From Actinomyces qiguomingii (GTDB lineage: Bacteria; Actinomycetota; Actinomycetes; Actinomycetales; Actinomycetaceae): a stretch of DNA of 64,000 nt. Below are positions 25,100-34,061 of this stretch, in pieces (the first letter of the stretch is position 1; each line of letters begins with the position of its first letter). A program made the translations under genes and the position numbers. The stretch is taken from the NCBI RefSeq assembly GCF_004102025.1, contig NZ_CP025228.1:3348001-3412000 (forward strand). Direction: 5' to 3'. The notes beneath the pieces are model-generated. The model did not search any database. It was not told the origin of the DNA and saw nothing but the letters and a program-made list of their open reading frames with translations.

Positions 25100-27172
25100 A
25101 TGTGCCCCTCCGCCGAGTCAGACGAGCCCATCGCCGACGTCTCCCCGCCGCCGTCCAGCCCCGACGGCGCAATCCGGTCCGTACCTCACCCGGAGTTCCC
25201 GCCTCCTCCACCGTCCTCCATGCGTGAAGCCGCCACCGAGACCCGGACCGCCACCACCGAGGTCCTACGCGGTCTGCGCGCCGGCGGTGCGATCACCGCC
25301 GTCGTAGCAGCAGCCCGGGCGATGAGTCAGGCATCGCACAACCCCGGCATGCTGGAAGCCGCCATCGATGGGCTCGTCCCCACGCTGGTCCTGCTGACAC
25401 CGGTGGCTCTGTCGGCCTGGGCGTACTACGCGCACCTGATCCGCGTGCGTCCCCGCCCCCAGCGCACCCGGGCCGCCACCCTCCTAGTGCTGCTGCTGAC
25501 GGTCATACCGGCATTCGTCGTGACGGTCCTCTTCGGCAGGCTGTGGCTGCAACAGTCCGGGGCGATCCGTATGAATTACCCGGCGCTGCTCCCACTCACC
25601 GTCACCGCGGCCGGGCTCGCCCTCATGGTAGCCACCGACGTCCCGCTGCGCCTGCTCAGAAGACGGCACCCGACCGGACACCGGTCTGTCCTGCGCCGTC
25701 TGTGCCCCACGCCGACGGCGCTGGCCGCCACGGCTGTCACCCTTGCCATCGCGGTCACGGAATTCCTGGTCCCGGGGGTCTCCTTCCCGGACCGTGCCCG
25801 GTCCGTATGGCTGACCGCCGTGCGCCCGGTGACGGTACCCGACACGCTCGACGACGACGTCGCCTGGCAGCGGGTATTCGAAGAGACCGAGCCGGTGCTG
25901 GGCGTCATTGCGGGAACGTTCAGCCCACTCGTCATCACCGACCACGGCGTGCTCGGGCTCGACCCCAACAGCGGCTATACCGACTGGATCCAGACCCGGC
26001 CGGCGTCAACCATAAGGATCGGCAACTGCGACGGCGGCCAGCGGGAGGCCTCCTGCTACGCGGCACTCAGCCCGGACCGCACGCATCTGGTCATCGCCTA
26101 TGGCGCCGGCCCCACCCGTACCCTGTTCGTCGGCATCGACACCGCTACCGGGAACATCGCCTTCGAGCACATGCACCACCACTCCAATCGCTACTGGTCG
26201 GGCAACGACAACCGCCTGCAGATCACCGATCACGTGCTCATGGTCGACGACGACGTGTTGTCGCTTACGGACGGCTCTGTCCTGGCCACGGTGCCGGATA
26301 CGCGTTTCCCGACGTGTGAGGACGACTGGGGCTGCGCGACCTCCGGCTGGGAGCCCGCATCGTTCTTCCAGGGCGGGCATTCGACTCTCATCCTGGGCAC
26401 TTACTGCCCGAGTGACCGGGAGGGATGGTGCGAGCTGACCCTCGCACCCGATGACAATCCCACGGCCATCACCACCGTCGTCGGCGTCGTCCCCGCCGGG
26501 AGCCAGGCGGGCCCGGTGGTCGTCGACGGGTGGACCGTGCGCTACCGCGACCCCGCCGCCGTCTACACCGAGCTCGCGGAGCAGGATCGTGACGCCGTCA
26601 AGGCCGTCACGCATCCACTGGACGCGGTCAGCCTCGACGCCCTGTCCGGCGCCGCGCCCACGCCCGCGGTACCCCTGGGCGACCTCACGACCCCGATGCG
26701 GAACCACGCCGCCAGGACACTGCGCGTCCAGGCCGGTTCCTCGCCCGGCTCCGCCGACGTCGTCTTCGAGCCCGCCACCGGTAAGGCATACACCGTCCAG
26801 GAACTGATCGAGCGTGCCTCCGGTCGCGGGTACCTCGACGCTCTCACCACCACCCGCTCAGACGCTGCTTCCTCCCCGCAGGGCATGGGCCTCGACGTCG
26901 TCGCCTCGGACGGCACCGTCGCCGTGCACCTGGACCGCGAAGACATGGAGGGCGACGCCGCGGTCTCCACGGCCGATCAGCGCTACCTCGACGACGGCTA
27001 CCTGGTGCCGGCACCCGGAATCATCGCCCTGGTGTGCTCGCGCTCAGCCGCGGCCGCAGACCCGGACGGCTCCGCCCAGACCGCCTCCGGGGCGGGGAGT
27101 TCCGAGGGTACCGAGACCGTCGTCGTCGGGCTCAGCAACCGGCCAGCGGCGACCATGAGCCGCCCCGCCTGA
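25100..27172 (+). CDS. Membrane-anchored PQQ-like protein, paralogue 6 of 6
   Basis: 690 residues, the longest member, with a Pro-rich cytoplasmic start of about 45 residues, TTEVLRGLRAGGAITAVVAA, membrane helices to about residue 230, then HGVLGLDPNSGYTDWIQTRP (diverged from GETTWSYTRP), LSPDRTHLVIAYGAG, LSLTDGSVLATVP, HSTLILGTYC, WCELTLAPDDNPTA, DGWTVRYRDPAAVYTEL, DAVSLDALSG and PAPGIIALV. The ATG at 25100 is preferred over a TTG two codons earlier because CATGCT lies 6 bases before it, as in the sisters. It is the last member; the next gene is unrelated. Confidence 0.75.
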   Translation: MCPSAESDEPIADVSPPPSSPDGAIRSVPHPEFPPPPPSSMREAATETRTATTEVLRGLRAGGAITAVVAAARAMSQASHNPGMLEAAIDGLVPTLVLLTPVALSAWAYYAHLIRVRPRPQRTRAATLLVLLLTVIPAFVVTVLFGRLWLQQSGAIRMNYPALLPLTVTAAGLALMVATDVPLRLLRRRHPTGHRSVLRRLCPTPTALAATAVTLAIAVTEFLVPGVSFPDRARSVWLTAVRPVTVPDTLDDDVAWQRVFEETEPVLGVIAGTFSPLVITDHGVLGLDPNSGYTDWIQTRPASTIRIGNCDGGQREASCYAALSPDRTHLVIAYGAGPTRTLFVGIDTATGNIAFEHMHHHSNRYWSGNDNRLQITDHVLMVDDDVLSLTDGSVLATVPDTRFPTCEDDWGCATSGWEPASFFQGGHSTLILGTYCPSDREGWCELTLAPDDNPTAITTVVGVVPAGSQAGPVVVDGWTVRYRDPAAVYTELAEQDRDAVKAVTHPLDAVSLDALSGAAPTPAVPLGDLTTPMRNHAARTLRVQAGSSPGSADVVFEPATGKAYTVQELIERASGRGYLDALTTTRSDAASSPQGMGLDVVASDGTVAVHLDREDMEGDAAVSTADQRYLDDGYLVPAPGIIALVCSRSAAAADPDGSAQTASGAGSSEGTETVVVGLSNRPAATMSRPA

Positions 27173-27251
27173 AACACCCGCCGTATTCCCGAAAAGGGGC
27201 ACTGCGCCGGCCACTCAGCCGCGGGCGATAAGCCTGGGCTGCCCCGATACA

Positions 27252-27265
27252 CGAGGCTAGCCTCG
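27252..27265. promoter_or_regulatory. Perfect 14-bp palindrome over the -10 of the DUF2218 gene
   Basis: CGAGGCTAGCCTCG contains TAGCCT, which ends 6 bases before the ATG at 27270 and fits a leaderless -10. The symmetry suggests a repressor site. Confidence 0.5.
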
Positions 27266-27269
27266 TCTC

Positions 27270-27746
27270 ATGATCTCTGAATCAGCAAATGCACATGCCA
27301 CTCCCGACTTCGACTCCCGCTCGGTGGCCCGCGTGACGACCGACAAGCCGGCCGACTACGGTCGCCAGCTTGTCAGCCACATGAGCCGGAAGATCGACGG
27401 CGAGTGGAACGGCGCCGACTCCACCGGACACCTGGTTTTCAACCGTGAGGGAACCGTGGCCGGCGTGGCGGACCTGGCCTGTGAGGACGGCGCACTCGTA
27501 CTGACGCTGTCCGCCTCCGCGCAGGAGTTGGCGCGTCTGGAGGAGGTCGCCGGTCGGCATCTGGCGCGCTTCGGCTACGAGGACGGGCTGGTGGTGTCCT
27601 GGACGCGCCAGGACGGCTCCGCCGGCACCACGCAGGGCCCGCTGACCAAGGAGGACCTGGACCGTCTGAGCGCCGAGTACGAGGACCGCGCGGCGCGCGA
27701 GGGCGACTCCGACGCGGCCGAGGACTTCCCGGACCTGCGCGCCTGA
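27270..27746 (+). CDS. DUF2218 domain protein
   Basis: A 158-residue protein with SVARVTTDKPADYGRQLVSHMSRK near residue 17 and GHLVFNREGTVAGVADLACEDGALVLTLSA, the DUF2218 pattern, followed by a variable acidic C-terminus (RLSAEYEDRAAREGDSDAAED). DUF2218 proteins are small cytoplasmic proteins often found near siderophore-uptake genes, with no assigned activity; no such genes are here. The ATG is placed by a TAGCCT 6 bases upstream rather than by a ribosome-binding site. Confidence 0.8.
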   Translation: MISESANAHATPDFDSRSVARVTTDKPADYGRQLVSHMSRKIDGEWNGADSTGHLVFNREGTVAGVADLACEDGALVLTLSASAQELARLEEVAGRHLARFGYEDGLVVSWTRQDGSAGTTQGPLTKEDLDRLSAEYEDRAAREGDSDAAEDFPDLRA

Positions 27747-27844
27747 CATTCAGGTCGGCATCGGTGCCCCTGGACCCGCCGACCATGTAGCAGCCATATA
27801 CTCCTCGACCAACAGTGCACGTAACACCGCCTAGGAGGGCCATT

Positions 27845-28282
27845 ATGTCCGACGTCACGAACTCGCTGTACACCATTGAGGCTTTGGCATCCGGAGACGG
27901 CCGCAACGGCCACGTAACCTCCACCACCGGCCGCATTGACACCGACCTGGCGGTGCCGAAGGAGATGGGAGGCTCCGGCGCGAACCTGCCCAACCCGGAG
28001 GAGTTCTTCGCGGCCGGCTACGCCGCCTGCTTCCACTCCGCGCTTCAGGCCGTTGCCCGCTCCCAGAAGGCCGAGTTGGGAGATTCCAGCGTGGGCGCCC
28101 GAGTATCCATAGGCTCAAACGGTGAGGGAGGTTTCGGACTGGTCGTCGAGTTGGAGGTCGTCATTCCTGCCCAACCGCATGACGCTGCCCAGGCCCTGGC
28201 CGATGCGGCCCACCAGGTGTGCCCCTACTCCAACGCCACCCGGGGCAACATTCCGGTGACCGTAACCGTCTCTGACGACTGA
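27845..28282 (+). CDS. ohr: Organic hydroperoxide resistance protein (Ohr/OsmC family)
   Basis: A 145-residue Ohr-type thiol peroxidase that reduces organic hydroperoxides in the cytoplasm. The two redox Cys are in AACFHSAL and HQVCPYSNATRGN; YTIEALASGDGRNGHVTS and NPEEFFAAGYAACF are family landmarks. AGGAGG lies 7 bases before the ATG at 27845. It stands alone; no OhrR-type regulator is adjacent. It converges with the MFS gene across array R4. Confidence 0.92.
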   Translation: MSDVTNSLYTIEALASGDGRNGHVTSTTGRIDTDLAVPKEMGGSGANLPNPEEFFAAGYAACFHSALQAVARSQKAELGDSSVGARVSIGSNGEGGFGLVVELEVVIPAQPHDAAQALADAAHQVCPYSNATRGNIPVTVTVSDD

Positions 28283-28327
28283 TCTGCCGAAGGCTCAGCA
28301 CGGCGGCCCACCCGCCCGCCCCACCAA

Positions 28328-28386
28328 CCGAACTCGATGGTCATATCGACCGAACTCGGTGGTTATTTCGACCGAACTCGATGGGA
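28328..28386. repeat. 22-bp intergenic array R4 (3 units, minus orientation)
   Basis: CCGAACTC at 28328, 28350 and 28372 (22-bp period), the reverse complement of the GAGTTCGG core. The array overlaps the end of the MFS gene: the last codons and the stop of that gene lie within the third unit. Confidence 0.8.
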
Positions 28387-29874
28387 GGGCGGGACGGGTG
28401 AGACGGGCGGGACGGGCGGGTCAGCCGGCGGGTCCGGCACTCGCAGCATGAGCAGCAGGCCCGCCGCGAGCACCATCACAATGCCGAGAATGCCCCAGTA
28501 GCCCGCACCTTCGCCAACCACCCTGGTGCCCAACCAGATCGAGGCCCCGTACATCGCTGGCGCCATGAAGGACACGGCCCGCCCGGTGGTGGCGTACAGC
28601 CCGAACATCTCCCCCTCGCGTCCCTGGGGCGCCAGCCGCGCCAGATAGGAGCGCGCCGCCGACTGCGCCGGCCCCACACAGCCCGACAGCACCAGGCCGA
28701 GCACCCAGAAAATGGTGGCCCCGGATGAGTGCAGGAAGAACACGAGCAGTCCCGCGCTCACCAGCACCGTGAGCGCGCCGAGAATGACCCGGCGGGGGCC
28801 GAGCAGATCATCGAGTCTGCCTGCGGCGATGGTGGCGACACCGGCGACCACATTTGCTGCCACCGCAAACACGATCACGTCCCCGGAGGAGAAGCCGAAG
28901 GTGTTCTGGGCGATAATCCCCCCGTAAGTGAACACCCCGGCCAGCCCGTCGCGGAACACCGCCGCGGCCAGCAGGAACCACAGCACCTCGGGGTGGTTGC
29001 GGTACAGCCCCACAAGTGTGCGCCACAAGTGCTTGTATGAGGCCCAGACGGACTCGCGACGCATAACCGATTGTGGCGTCTCAATGGGTTCGGCGGGTTC
29101 GTTCTCCAACCCAGCCAATTCGCGGGCGTCATACCCGTCCGCCGTATCAATGGCGGCCCACCGCCGCCAAGCCGGCTTACCGGACTGGGTCACCAGCACC
29201 GGTATAGCGCACAGACCGAACCAGGCGGCGGACACGAGCATGGATACACGCACATCCAGGCCGCCCGCATCCGTCACCCCGAACCAGCCGACCTCCGGGT
29301 TTATGAAGCCCACGTACAGGATCAGCAGCAGCACAATGCCACCGAGGTACCCCATGCCCCAGCCGAGACCGGACACGGCCCCAACCTTGTCCTGGGTGGT
29401 CAGCCGGGAGAGCATCCCGTTGTAGTTCACCGAGGCCAACTCGAAGAAGACATTGCCGATTCCGAGCAGAGTGATACCCAGCCACAGGTAGCCGGGCTCC
29501 GGCAGAACGAAGTACAGGCCGGCGCTGACGGCGACCACGACTCCCGTATACGCCCCCAACCAGAATACGGTGCGCCCAGCGCGGTCGGAGCGCTGCCCGG
29601 TGACGGGGGCCAGCAGGGCAATGCAGGCGCCCGCGATCGCCAGACCCACGGACAGGGAGGACTCGGTGGTGGCCGAGTCTCCGAAGGCGGAACTGGTCAA
29701 GTACACGGAGAACACGAAGGTGGTGATCACGGCGTTGAAGGCCGCTGAGCCCCAGTCCCACAGCCCCCAGGCGAGAATCGGCCAGGTCAGCAGTCCGCCG
29801 GTTCCGGCGGAGCCGACGTGCGTGGAGCCGGCTGAATCGATCGCGGTGCCCTGTCCTGGAGCATGTGGACTCAT
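28363..29874 (-). CDS. MFS transporter, Atg22/UMF1-like
   Basis: A 503-residue membrane protein with twelve predicted helices, beginning ILAWGLWDWGSAAFNAVITT and FVFSVYLTSSAFG, the N-terminal pattern of the Atg22-like (UMF1) branch of the major facilitator superfamily. Substrate unknown. TAGGCT lies 6 bases before the ATG at 29874, fitting a leaderless transcript. The C-terminal tail PPVPPVSPVPPSHRVRSK runs into repeat array R4, whose sequence provides the last six or so codons and the stop, suggesting the array landed in the gene end. Confidence 0.88.
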   Translation of the reverse strand: MSPHAPGQGTAIDSAGSTHVGSAGTGGLLTWPILAWGLWDWGSAAFNAVITTFVFSVYLTSSAFGDSATTESSLSVGLAIAGACIALLAPVTGQRSDRAGRTVFWLGAYTGVVVAVSAGLYFVLPEPGYLWLGITLLGIGNVFFELASVNYNGMLSRLTTQDKVGAVSGLGWGMGYLGGIVLLLILYVGFINPEVGWFGVTDAGGLDVRVSMLVSAAWFGLCAIPVLVTQSGKPAWRRWAAIDTADGYDARELAGLENEPAEPIETPQSVMRRESVWASYKHLWRTLVGLYRNHPEVLWFLLAAAVFRDGLAGVFTYGGIIAQNTFGFSSGDVIVFAVAANVVAGVATIAAGRLDDLLGPRRVILGALTVLVSAGLLVFFLHSSGATIFWVLGLVLSGCVGPAQSAARSYLARLAPQGREGEMFGLYATTGRAVSFMAPAMYGASIWLGTRVVGEGAGYWGILGIVMVLAAGLLLMLRVPDPPADPPVPPVSPVPPSHRVRSK

Positions 29875-29883
29875 ACCCCGAGC

Positions 29884-30681
29884 CTACGGCTGTTGACGCT
29901 CCCTGCGGGCAAGAATCTCAGCCAGGGCCAGATCCAGGGGTGTGGTCACCTTCAGGGCGAGCGGATCGCCGGCGACGACTGCGACCTCTCCCCCCATCGC
30001 CTCGACTAGGGCGGCGTCGTCACGGGCGGCCAGCGACTCGTCCTCGGCGCGGAGCGTGCCGCGGCGGTGCGCCTCCTCCAGGGTTCGGCGGGTGAAGCCC
30101 TGAGGGGTCTGGACGGCTCTTAAACGGGCACGATCCGGCGTGCCGACCACGAGTTCCACCCTGTTTGCTTCCGGGCCGGTTGAGGACCCCGGCGTCGACG
30201 CCGCAACGACCTCCCCGACGGCGACCTCCTTGACGGTGTCGACAACCGGCAGGCCGGGGACGACGGCGTGATAACCGGCCCTCACCGCGGCCACAACGCG
30301 GCGTGTCAAGTCCGGCGGGGTAAGGGCACGGGCGGCGTCGTGGACGAGCACCACCTCGGCCTCGGGCCGCGCCTGCAGCGCAGCGGCCAGGCCGAGGGCG
30401 ACCGAGGCCTGCCGCGAGGCCGGTGAGCCGGCGACTACTCCGATCCGTCCAGCATCGGCCAGGTCGCAGACCTCGGCCGTGAAGCGTCCCACGGCGGCAG
30501 CGGGGGCGGTGATGGTGATGTGGTCGATGACTCCCGCGGCGAGCAGCCCACGGGCGGCCCGGTGCAGGAGCGTTTCACCGCACAGATCCACCAGGGCCTT
30601 GGGCCCCTCCGATCCGAGCCTGCTTCCAGAGCCGGCGGCGGTCAGTACGGCGACGGCGGGCCCGGCGGTCATATCCGACAT
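29884..30681 (-). CDS. ispD: 2-C-methyl-D-erythritol 4-phosphate cytidylyltransferase
   Basis: A 265-residue enzyme of the MEP isoprenoid pathway, joining CTP and methylerythritol phosphate. The nucleotide-binding AVLTAAGSGSRLGSEGPKAL is at the N-terminus; LVHDAARALTPPDL, a Thr/Arg-rich middle, QTPQGFTRRTLEEAH and AEDESLAARDDAALVEAMGG are family hallmarks. Two ATGs (30681, 30672) are possible; TAGTGT 7 bases before 30681 favours the first as a leaderless start. It lies downstream of carD on the same strand, a common actinobacterial order, but no ispF follows; the next gene is the MFS transporter, whose start is 9 bases away. Confidence 0.92.
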   Translation of the reverse strand: MSDMTAGPAVAVLTAAGSGSRLGSEGPKALVDLCGETLLHRAARGLLAAGVIDHITITAPAAAVGRFTAEVCDLADAGRIGVVAGSPASRQASVALGLAAALQARPEAEVVLVHDAARALTPPDLTRRVVAAVRAGYHAVVPGLPVVDTVKEVAVGEVVAASTPGSSTGPEANRVELVVGTPDRARLRAVQTPQGFTRRTLEEAHRRGTLRAEDESLAARDDAALVEAMGGEVAVVAGDPLALKVTTPLDLALAEILARRERQQP

Positions 30682-30728
30682 GTGCGGGACACTACCAGCG
30701 CCCGGCCGCCGTCCGGTCCGGCCCCCTG

Positions 30729-31223
30729 TTAGGCGGCGGCGCCGGAGGCGAGGACCTCGTCGAGCGTGTTCTCGGCCTCTTCCTCGGGAGTCTTCTGGGC
30801 GAGGGCAAGTTCGGAGACGAGAATCTGCCGGGCTTTGGCCAGCATGCGCTTCTCCCCGGCGGACAGGCCCCGGTCGGTGTCACGGCGGGAGAGGTCGCGC
30901 ACTACCTCCGCGACCTTGATGACGTCTCCGGAGGCGATCTTCTCCTGATTGGCTTTGAAGCGCCGGGACCAGTTGGTGGGCTCCTCCGTCAGGGGTGCGC
31001 GCAGCACCTCGAAGACACGTTCCAGGCCGGATTCGTCGACGACGTCGCGCACACCGATCAGGTCGACGCTGTCAGCCGGGACCAGGATGGTCAGGTCGCC
31101 CTGTGCGACCTCGAGCTGCAAGTAGGTCTTCTCCTCGCCCCTGACCTTGCGCTGGCGGATGTCGATGATCCGGGCGGCGCCGTGGTGGGGATAGACGACG
31201 GTCTCGCCGACTTCGAATGTCAT
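30729..31223 (-). CDS. carD: CarD family transcriptional regulator
   Basis: A 164-residue CarD/CdnL protein that binds the RNA polymerase beta subunit and stabilises open complexes at ribosomal and other promoters. The N-terminal RNAP-interaction domain starts [19 protein letters not shown]; the C-terminal DNA-binding helices include [17 protein letters not shown] and [20 protein letters not shown]. The ATG at 31223 matches the normal start of the family. IspD follows after about 50 bases on the same strand. Confidence 0.93.
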   Translation of the reverse strand: MTFEVGETVVYPHHGAARIIDIRQRKVRGEEKTYLQLEVAQGDLTILVPADSVDLIGVRDVVDESGLERVFEVLRAPLTEEPTNWSRRFKANQEKIASGDVIKVAEVVRDLSRRDTDRGLSAGEKRMLAKARQILVSELALAQKTPEEEAENTLDEVLASGAAA

Positions 31224-31314
31224 AGGTGAGGTCACTCCAGATTTGTCGCGGGGCTTCAGTTTATCAGGAAATAACACAGTAAGATCGGGGAGTTAGCTCA
31301 CACGGGGGCCGCAG

Positions 31315-32019
31315 TCAGTCGGCGGTGACCAGCCGGTAGCCAACTCCGCGCACGGTGGTCAGTAGTTTCGGGGAGGAGGGGTCCGCCTCGATCTTGGCGC
31401 GGATGCGCTTGACGTGCACATCCAGCGTCTTAGTGTCTCCCACATAGTTGGCGCCCCACAGGCGCTCGATGATCTGGCCGCGGGTTAGTACGTGGTCGGG
31501 GTGCCGCAGGAACAGTTCCAATAGCTCGAACTCCCGCTTGGGCATGGGCACCACCTGCCCGTCGACGCTCACTTCGTGACGTCCCACGTCCATGGTCACT
31601 CTTCCGGCCGTGAGCACCGGTTCCTCCGGCCTCCCATCGGCGGTGCGGCGCAGCACGGCGTGGACGCGAGCGACCAGCTCCCGGTAGGAGTACGGCTTAG
31701 TGATGTAGTCGTCCGCCCCCAGCTCCAGCCCGGCGATCTTGTCCATCTCCGCGTCCCGGGCGGTGAGCATGATCACCGGCACCCGGGAGGTGCGGCGGAT
31801 GCGACGGCACACCTCCGCGCCGGACATACGCGGCAGCATCAGGTCCAGCAGGACCAGGTCGATGGGGCCGGTACCGCCTGGCGCCCCGGCACCCTCGAAG
31901 CGTTCCATGGCGGCGGCGCCGTCGCGCGCCTCGACCACCTTGAAACCGTCACGTCGCAGGTTCAGTGCCAGGGGTTCACGGTAGTTCTCCTCATCCTCAA
32001 CCAGCAAAATGCGGGTCAT
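31315..32019 (-). CDS. regX3: Response regulator, RegX3-like (phosphate-type)
   Basis: A 234-residue OmpR/PhoB-type regulator. The receiver domain has acidic pair EDEE, phosphoacceptor Asp in LVLLDLMLP, Thr in MLTARD and Lys in TKPYS; the winged-helix DNA-binding domain has MPKREFELLELFLRHPDHVL and LDVHVKRIRAKIE. It overlaps the kinase gene by 4 bases (ATGA), and phoU is divergent just upstream of the kinase, the arrangement of actinobacterial SenX3-RegX3 phosphate-sensing systems. Confidence 0.9.
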   Translation of the reverse strand: MTRILLVEDEENYREPLALNLRRDGFKVVEARDGAAAMERFEGAGAPGGTGPIDLVLLDLMLPRMSGAEVCRRIRRTSRVPVIMLTARDAEMDKIAGLELGADDYITKPYSYRELVARVHAVLRRTADGRPEEPVLTAGRVTMDVGRHEVSVDGQVVPMPKREFELLELFLRHPDHVLTRGQIIERLWGANYVGDTKTLDVHVKRIRAKIEADPSSPKLLTTVRGVGYRLVTAD

Positions 32020-33317
32020 TGCCTGTCCTCCTGCCCGGTGCGGCTCATGCCCGACGGCGGCCCCTGGCGCCGGGCGGCGGGATCTTCGGATATGGCGGCG
32101 ATGGCGGCGAAGGAGGCGCCGGCGGCTCCGGAAGCCACCGCCTCGACCGCCTCCGGGGCCGGCCCGGGCAGGTCCGCCTCGGTGCGGTGACGGGGCAGCA
32201 GCAGCGTGAAGGTGCTTCCGCGCCCGGGCGCGGACCACAACTCCACTGTGCCGCCGTGGTCGGCGGCGACGTGCTTAACAATCGACAGTCCCAGGCCGGT
32301 GCCGCCGGTCATGCGTGAACGAGCCTTATCCACCCGGTAGAAACGCTCGAAGACTCGCTCCTGCGCCTCCTTGGCGATCCCGATGCCCTGATCGACAACA
32401 GCGATACGCACCAGTTCCGGATCCTCAGCATCCACGCTCAGCCCAACGCTTACACGGGTGCGCGGGTCGGAGTAGCGAATGGCGTTGTCCAGCAGGTTGC
32501 TGACGGCGGTTACCAGCAGCGCGGCATCCCCCAGCACGTGGAGGTTCTCCGTACCGCCCGACACCAGGGCGACCTCCTTGGCTTCCGCCTCAACCCGCAC
32601 CCGATCGAGGGCGTCGACGACGACGTCGTCGAGATTCACATCCTCCGGCTCAACCAGGGCGTCGCCGTCCTGCAACCGGGACAACTCGATGATGTCCCCC
32701 ACCAGCAGCTCCAGGCGACGTGACTCCCGACTCATGCGTCCGGCATAGTCGGCGACCAGCTCGGGGTCCTCGGCGTTCTCGCGCACGGTTTCGGCCAGCA
32801 GCGAGATGGCGCCGACCGGGGTCTTGAGTTCGTGGGATGCGTTGACCACAAAGTCGCGCCGCATCTGCTCGACCCGCCGGGCGGCGGTGCGGTCCTCCAC
32901 CAGCACCAGCAGGCGACCGCGGCCGATGGCGGCCACACGGACCTGCAGGTGGAAATTGCCCGCTCCGGCGACACGGCCGCGCGCAACCGTGATCTCCGCC
33001 TCCTCGGCCTGGCCGGTGGCGCGCACACGCTCGACCATCTGCGCCACCTGCGGCTCGCTGACCTCGTCGTCGCGCACAATGTTGTAGGTGTAGGCGGCGG
33101 CCGCGGCACGCAGGACCTCGCCGTCGTCGTCGAGCAGGACCACGGTGGAGCTCAGCGCGGCGAGCACGGGGATCAGACCGTCGCGTTCGAGCGTAGAGCC
33201 GGCGATCATGCCGTTGCCGTGCACGTCGCGGGTGGCGTGCCCGAGTGCGAGCCCTGCCGCCGCGCCGGCGGCGACACCAACGGCGGCCACGGCGATGATC
33301 AGCCAAACGGTTCCCAC
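32016..33317 (-). CDS. senX3: Sensor histidine kinase, SenX3-like
   Basis: A 433-residue kinase with one clear N-terminal membrane helix (WLIIAVAAVGVAAGAAAGLA), a PAS-like sensor part (residues about 40-150), the H-box FVVNASHELKTPVGAI, N-box NLLDNAIRYSD, G1 DQGIGI and G2 GGTGLGLSIV. The GTG at 33317 has TACCCT 7 bases upstream, so the message may be leaderless. It forms a bicistron with the response regulator and diverges from phoU; in relatives PhoU and the Pst system inhibit this kinase when phosphate is plentiful. The C-terminal Ala-rich tail of about 50 residues is an extension. Confidence 0.9.
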   Translation of the reverse strand: MGTVWLIIAVAAVGVAAGAAAGLALGHATRDVHGNGMIAGSTLERDGLIPVLAALSSTVVLLDDDGEVLRAAAAAYTYNIVRDDEVSEPQVAQMVERVRATGQAEEAEITVARGRVAGAGNFHLQVRVAAIGRGRLLVLVEDRTAARRVEQMRRDFVVNASHELKTPVGAISLLAETVRENAEDPELVADYAGRMSRESRRLELLVGDIIELSRLQDGDALVEPEDVNLDDVVVDALDRVRVEAEAKEVALVSGGTENLHVLGDAALLVTAVSNLLDNAIRYSDPRTRVSVGLSVDAEDPELVRIAVVDQGIGIAKEAQERVFERFYRVDKARSRMTGGTGLGLSIVKHVAADHGGTVELWSAPGRGSTFTLLLPRHRTEADLPGPAPEAVEAVASGAAGASFAAIAAISEDPAARRQGPPSGMSRTGQEDRQ

Positions 33318-33388
33318 GCCCCCTAGGGTAGAGGTGTGGGCGGGCCGTTCGCGAGCCCGACCGCAGCGCCGACACTTGGGAGGCAGCC

Positions 33389-34048
33389 GTGCGTGACATT
33401 TTCAACCAGGAGCTCAAACAGCTCGGGAGCGACCTGGCGTCCATGGCAGAGCAGGTGGCCACCGCCATCGAGCGTGCCGCGGAGTCGCTGCGCAACGGGG
33501 ACATAGTGGTGGCCGAGCAGGTCATCGACGCCGACGAACGCATAAACGACTTACAGCGTGACATTGACGACATGTGCGTCATGCTGCTGGCCCGTCAGCA
33601 GCCCGTGGACCGCGATCTGCGCAATGTCATCTCCGCCCTGCGCATGGCGCAGACCCTTGAACGGCAGGGCGACCTCGCCCGGCATGTGGCCGCCATCGCC
33701 CGTGGTCGCTACCCGCTCCCGCCGGTGCCCGAGCCGATCCTGGGCTTGATGGTGAAGATGGCCGACGCCGCTGTACGCGCGGGCCGGGACGTGCGCACCC
33801 TCATCCGGACCCAAGACCTGGAGCTGGCGGCGCAGATCCAGAGCCGCGACGCCGAACTGGACGCGTTGCACCGCGAATCCTTCCAGATGATCCTCGACCC
33901 GAGCATAGAGCTGACCCGGCAGCAGGTGGTCGACGCGGTTCTCATGGGCCGTTTCCTGGAGCGCTTCGGCGATCATTCGACGTCAGTGGCCCGCCGTATG
34001 GCCTACCTGGTCTCGGGTGTGACCGTGCCTGGCCCGAGCGAGTCCTGA
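33389..34048 (+). CDS. phoU: Phosphate signalling protein PhoU
   Basis: A 219-residue all-helical protein made of two PhoU repeats, with metal-binding motifs of type E..D in ADERINDLQRDIDD and DAELDALHRESFQ, and ALRMAQTLERQGDLARHVA and GRFLERFGDHSTSVARRM in matching positions. The GTG at 33389 has GGGAGG 5 bases upstream. PhoU links phosphate transport to the histidine kinase; here it is divergent from senX3/regX3, from a shared 71-bp promoter region, and stands alone with no pst genes in the window. Confidence 0.93.
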   Translation: MRDIFNQELKQLGSDLASMAEQVATAIERAAESLRNGDIVVAEQVIDADERINDLQRDIDDMCVMLLARQQPVDRDLRNVISALRMAQTLERQGDLARHVAAIARGRYPLPPVPEPILGLMVKMADAAVRAGRDVRTLIRTQDLELAAQIQSRDAELDALHRESFQMILDPSIELTRQQVVDAVLMGRFLERFGDHSTSVARRMAYLVSGVTVPGPSES

Positions 34049-34061
34049 TTGCGCCGGACGT

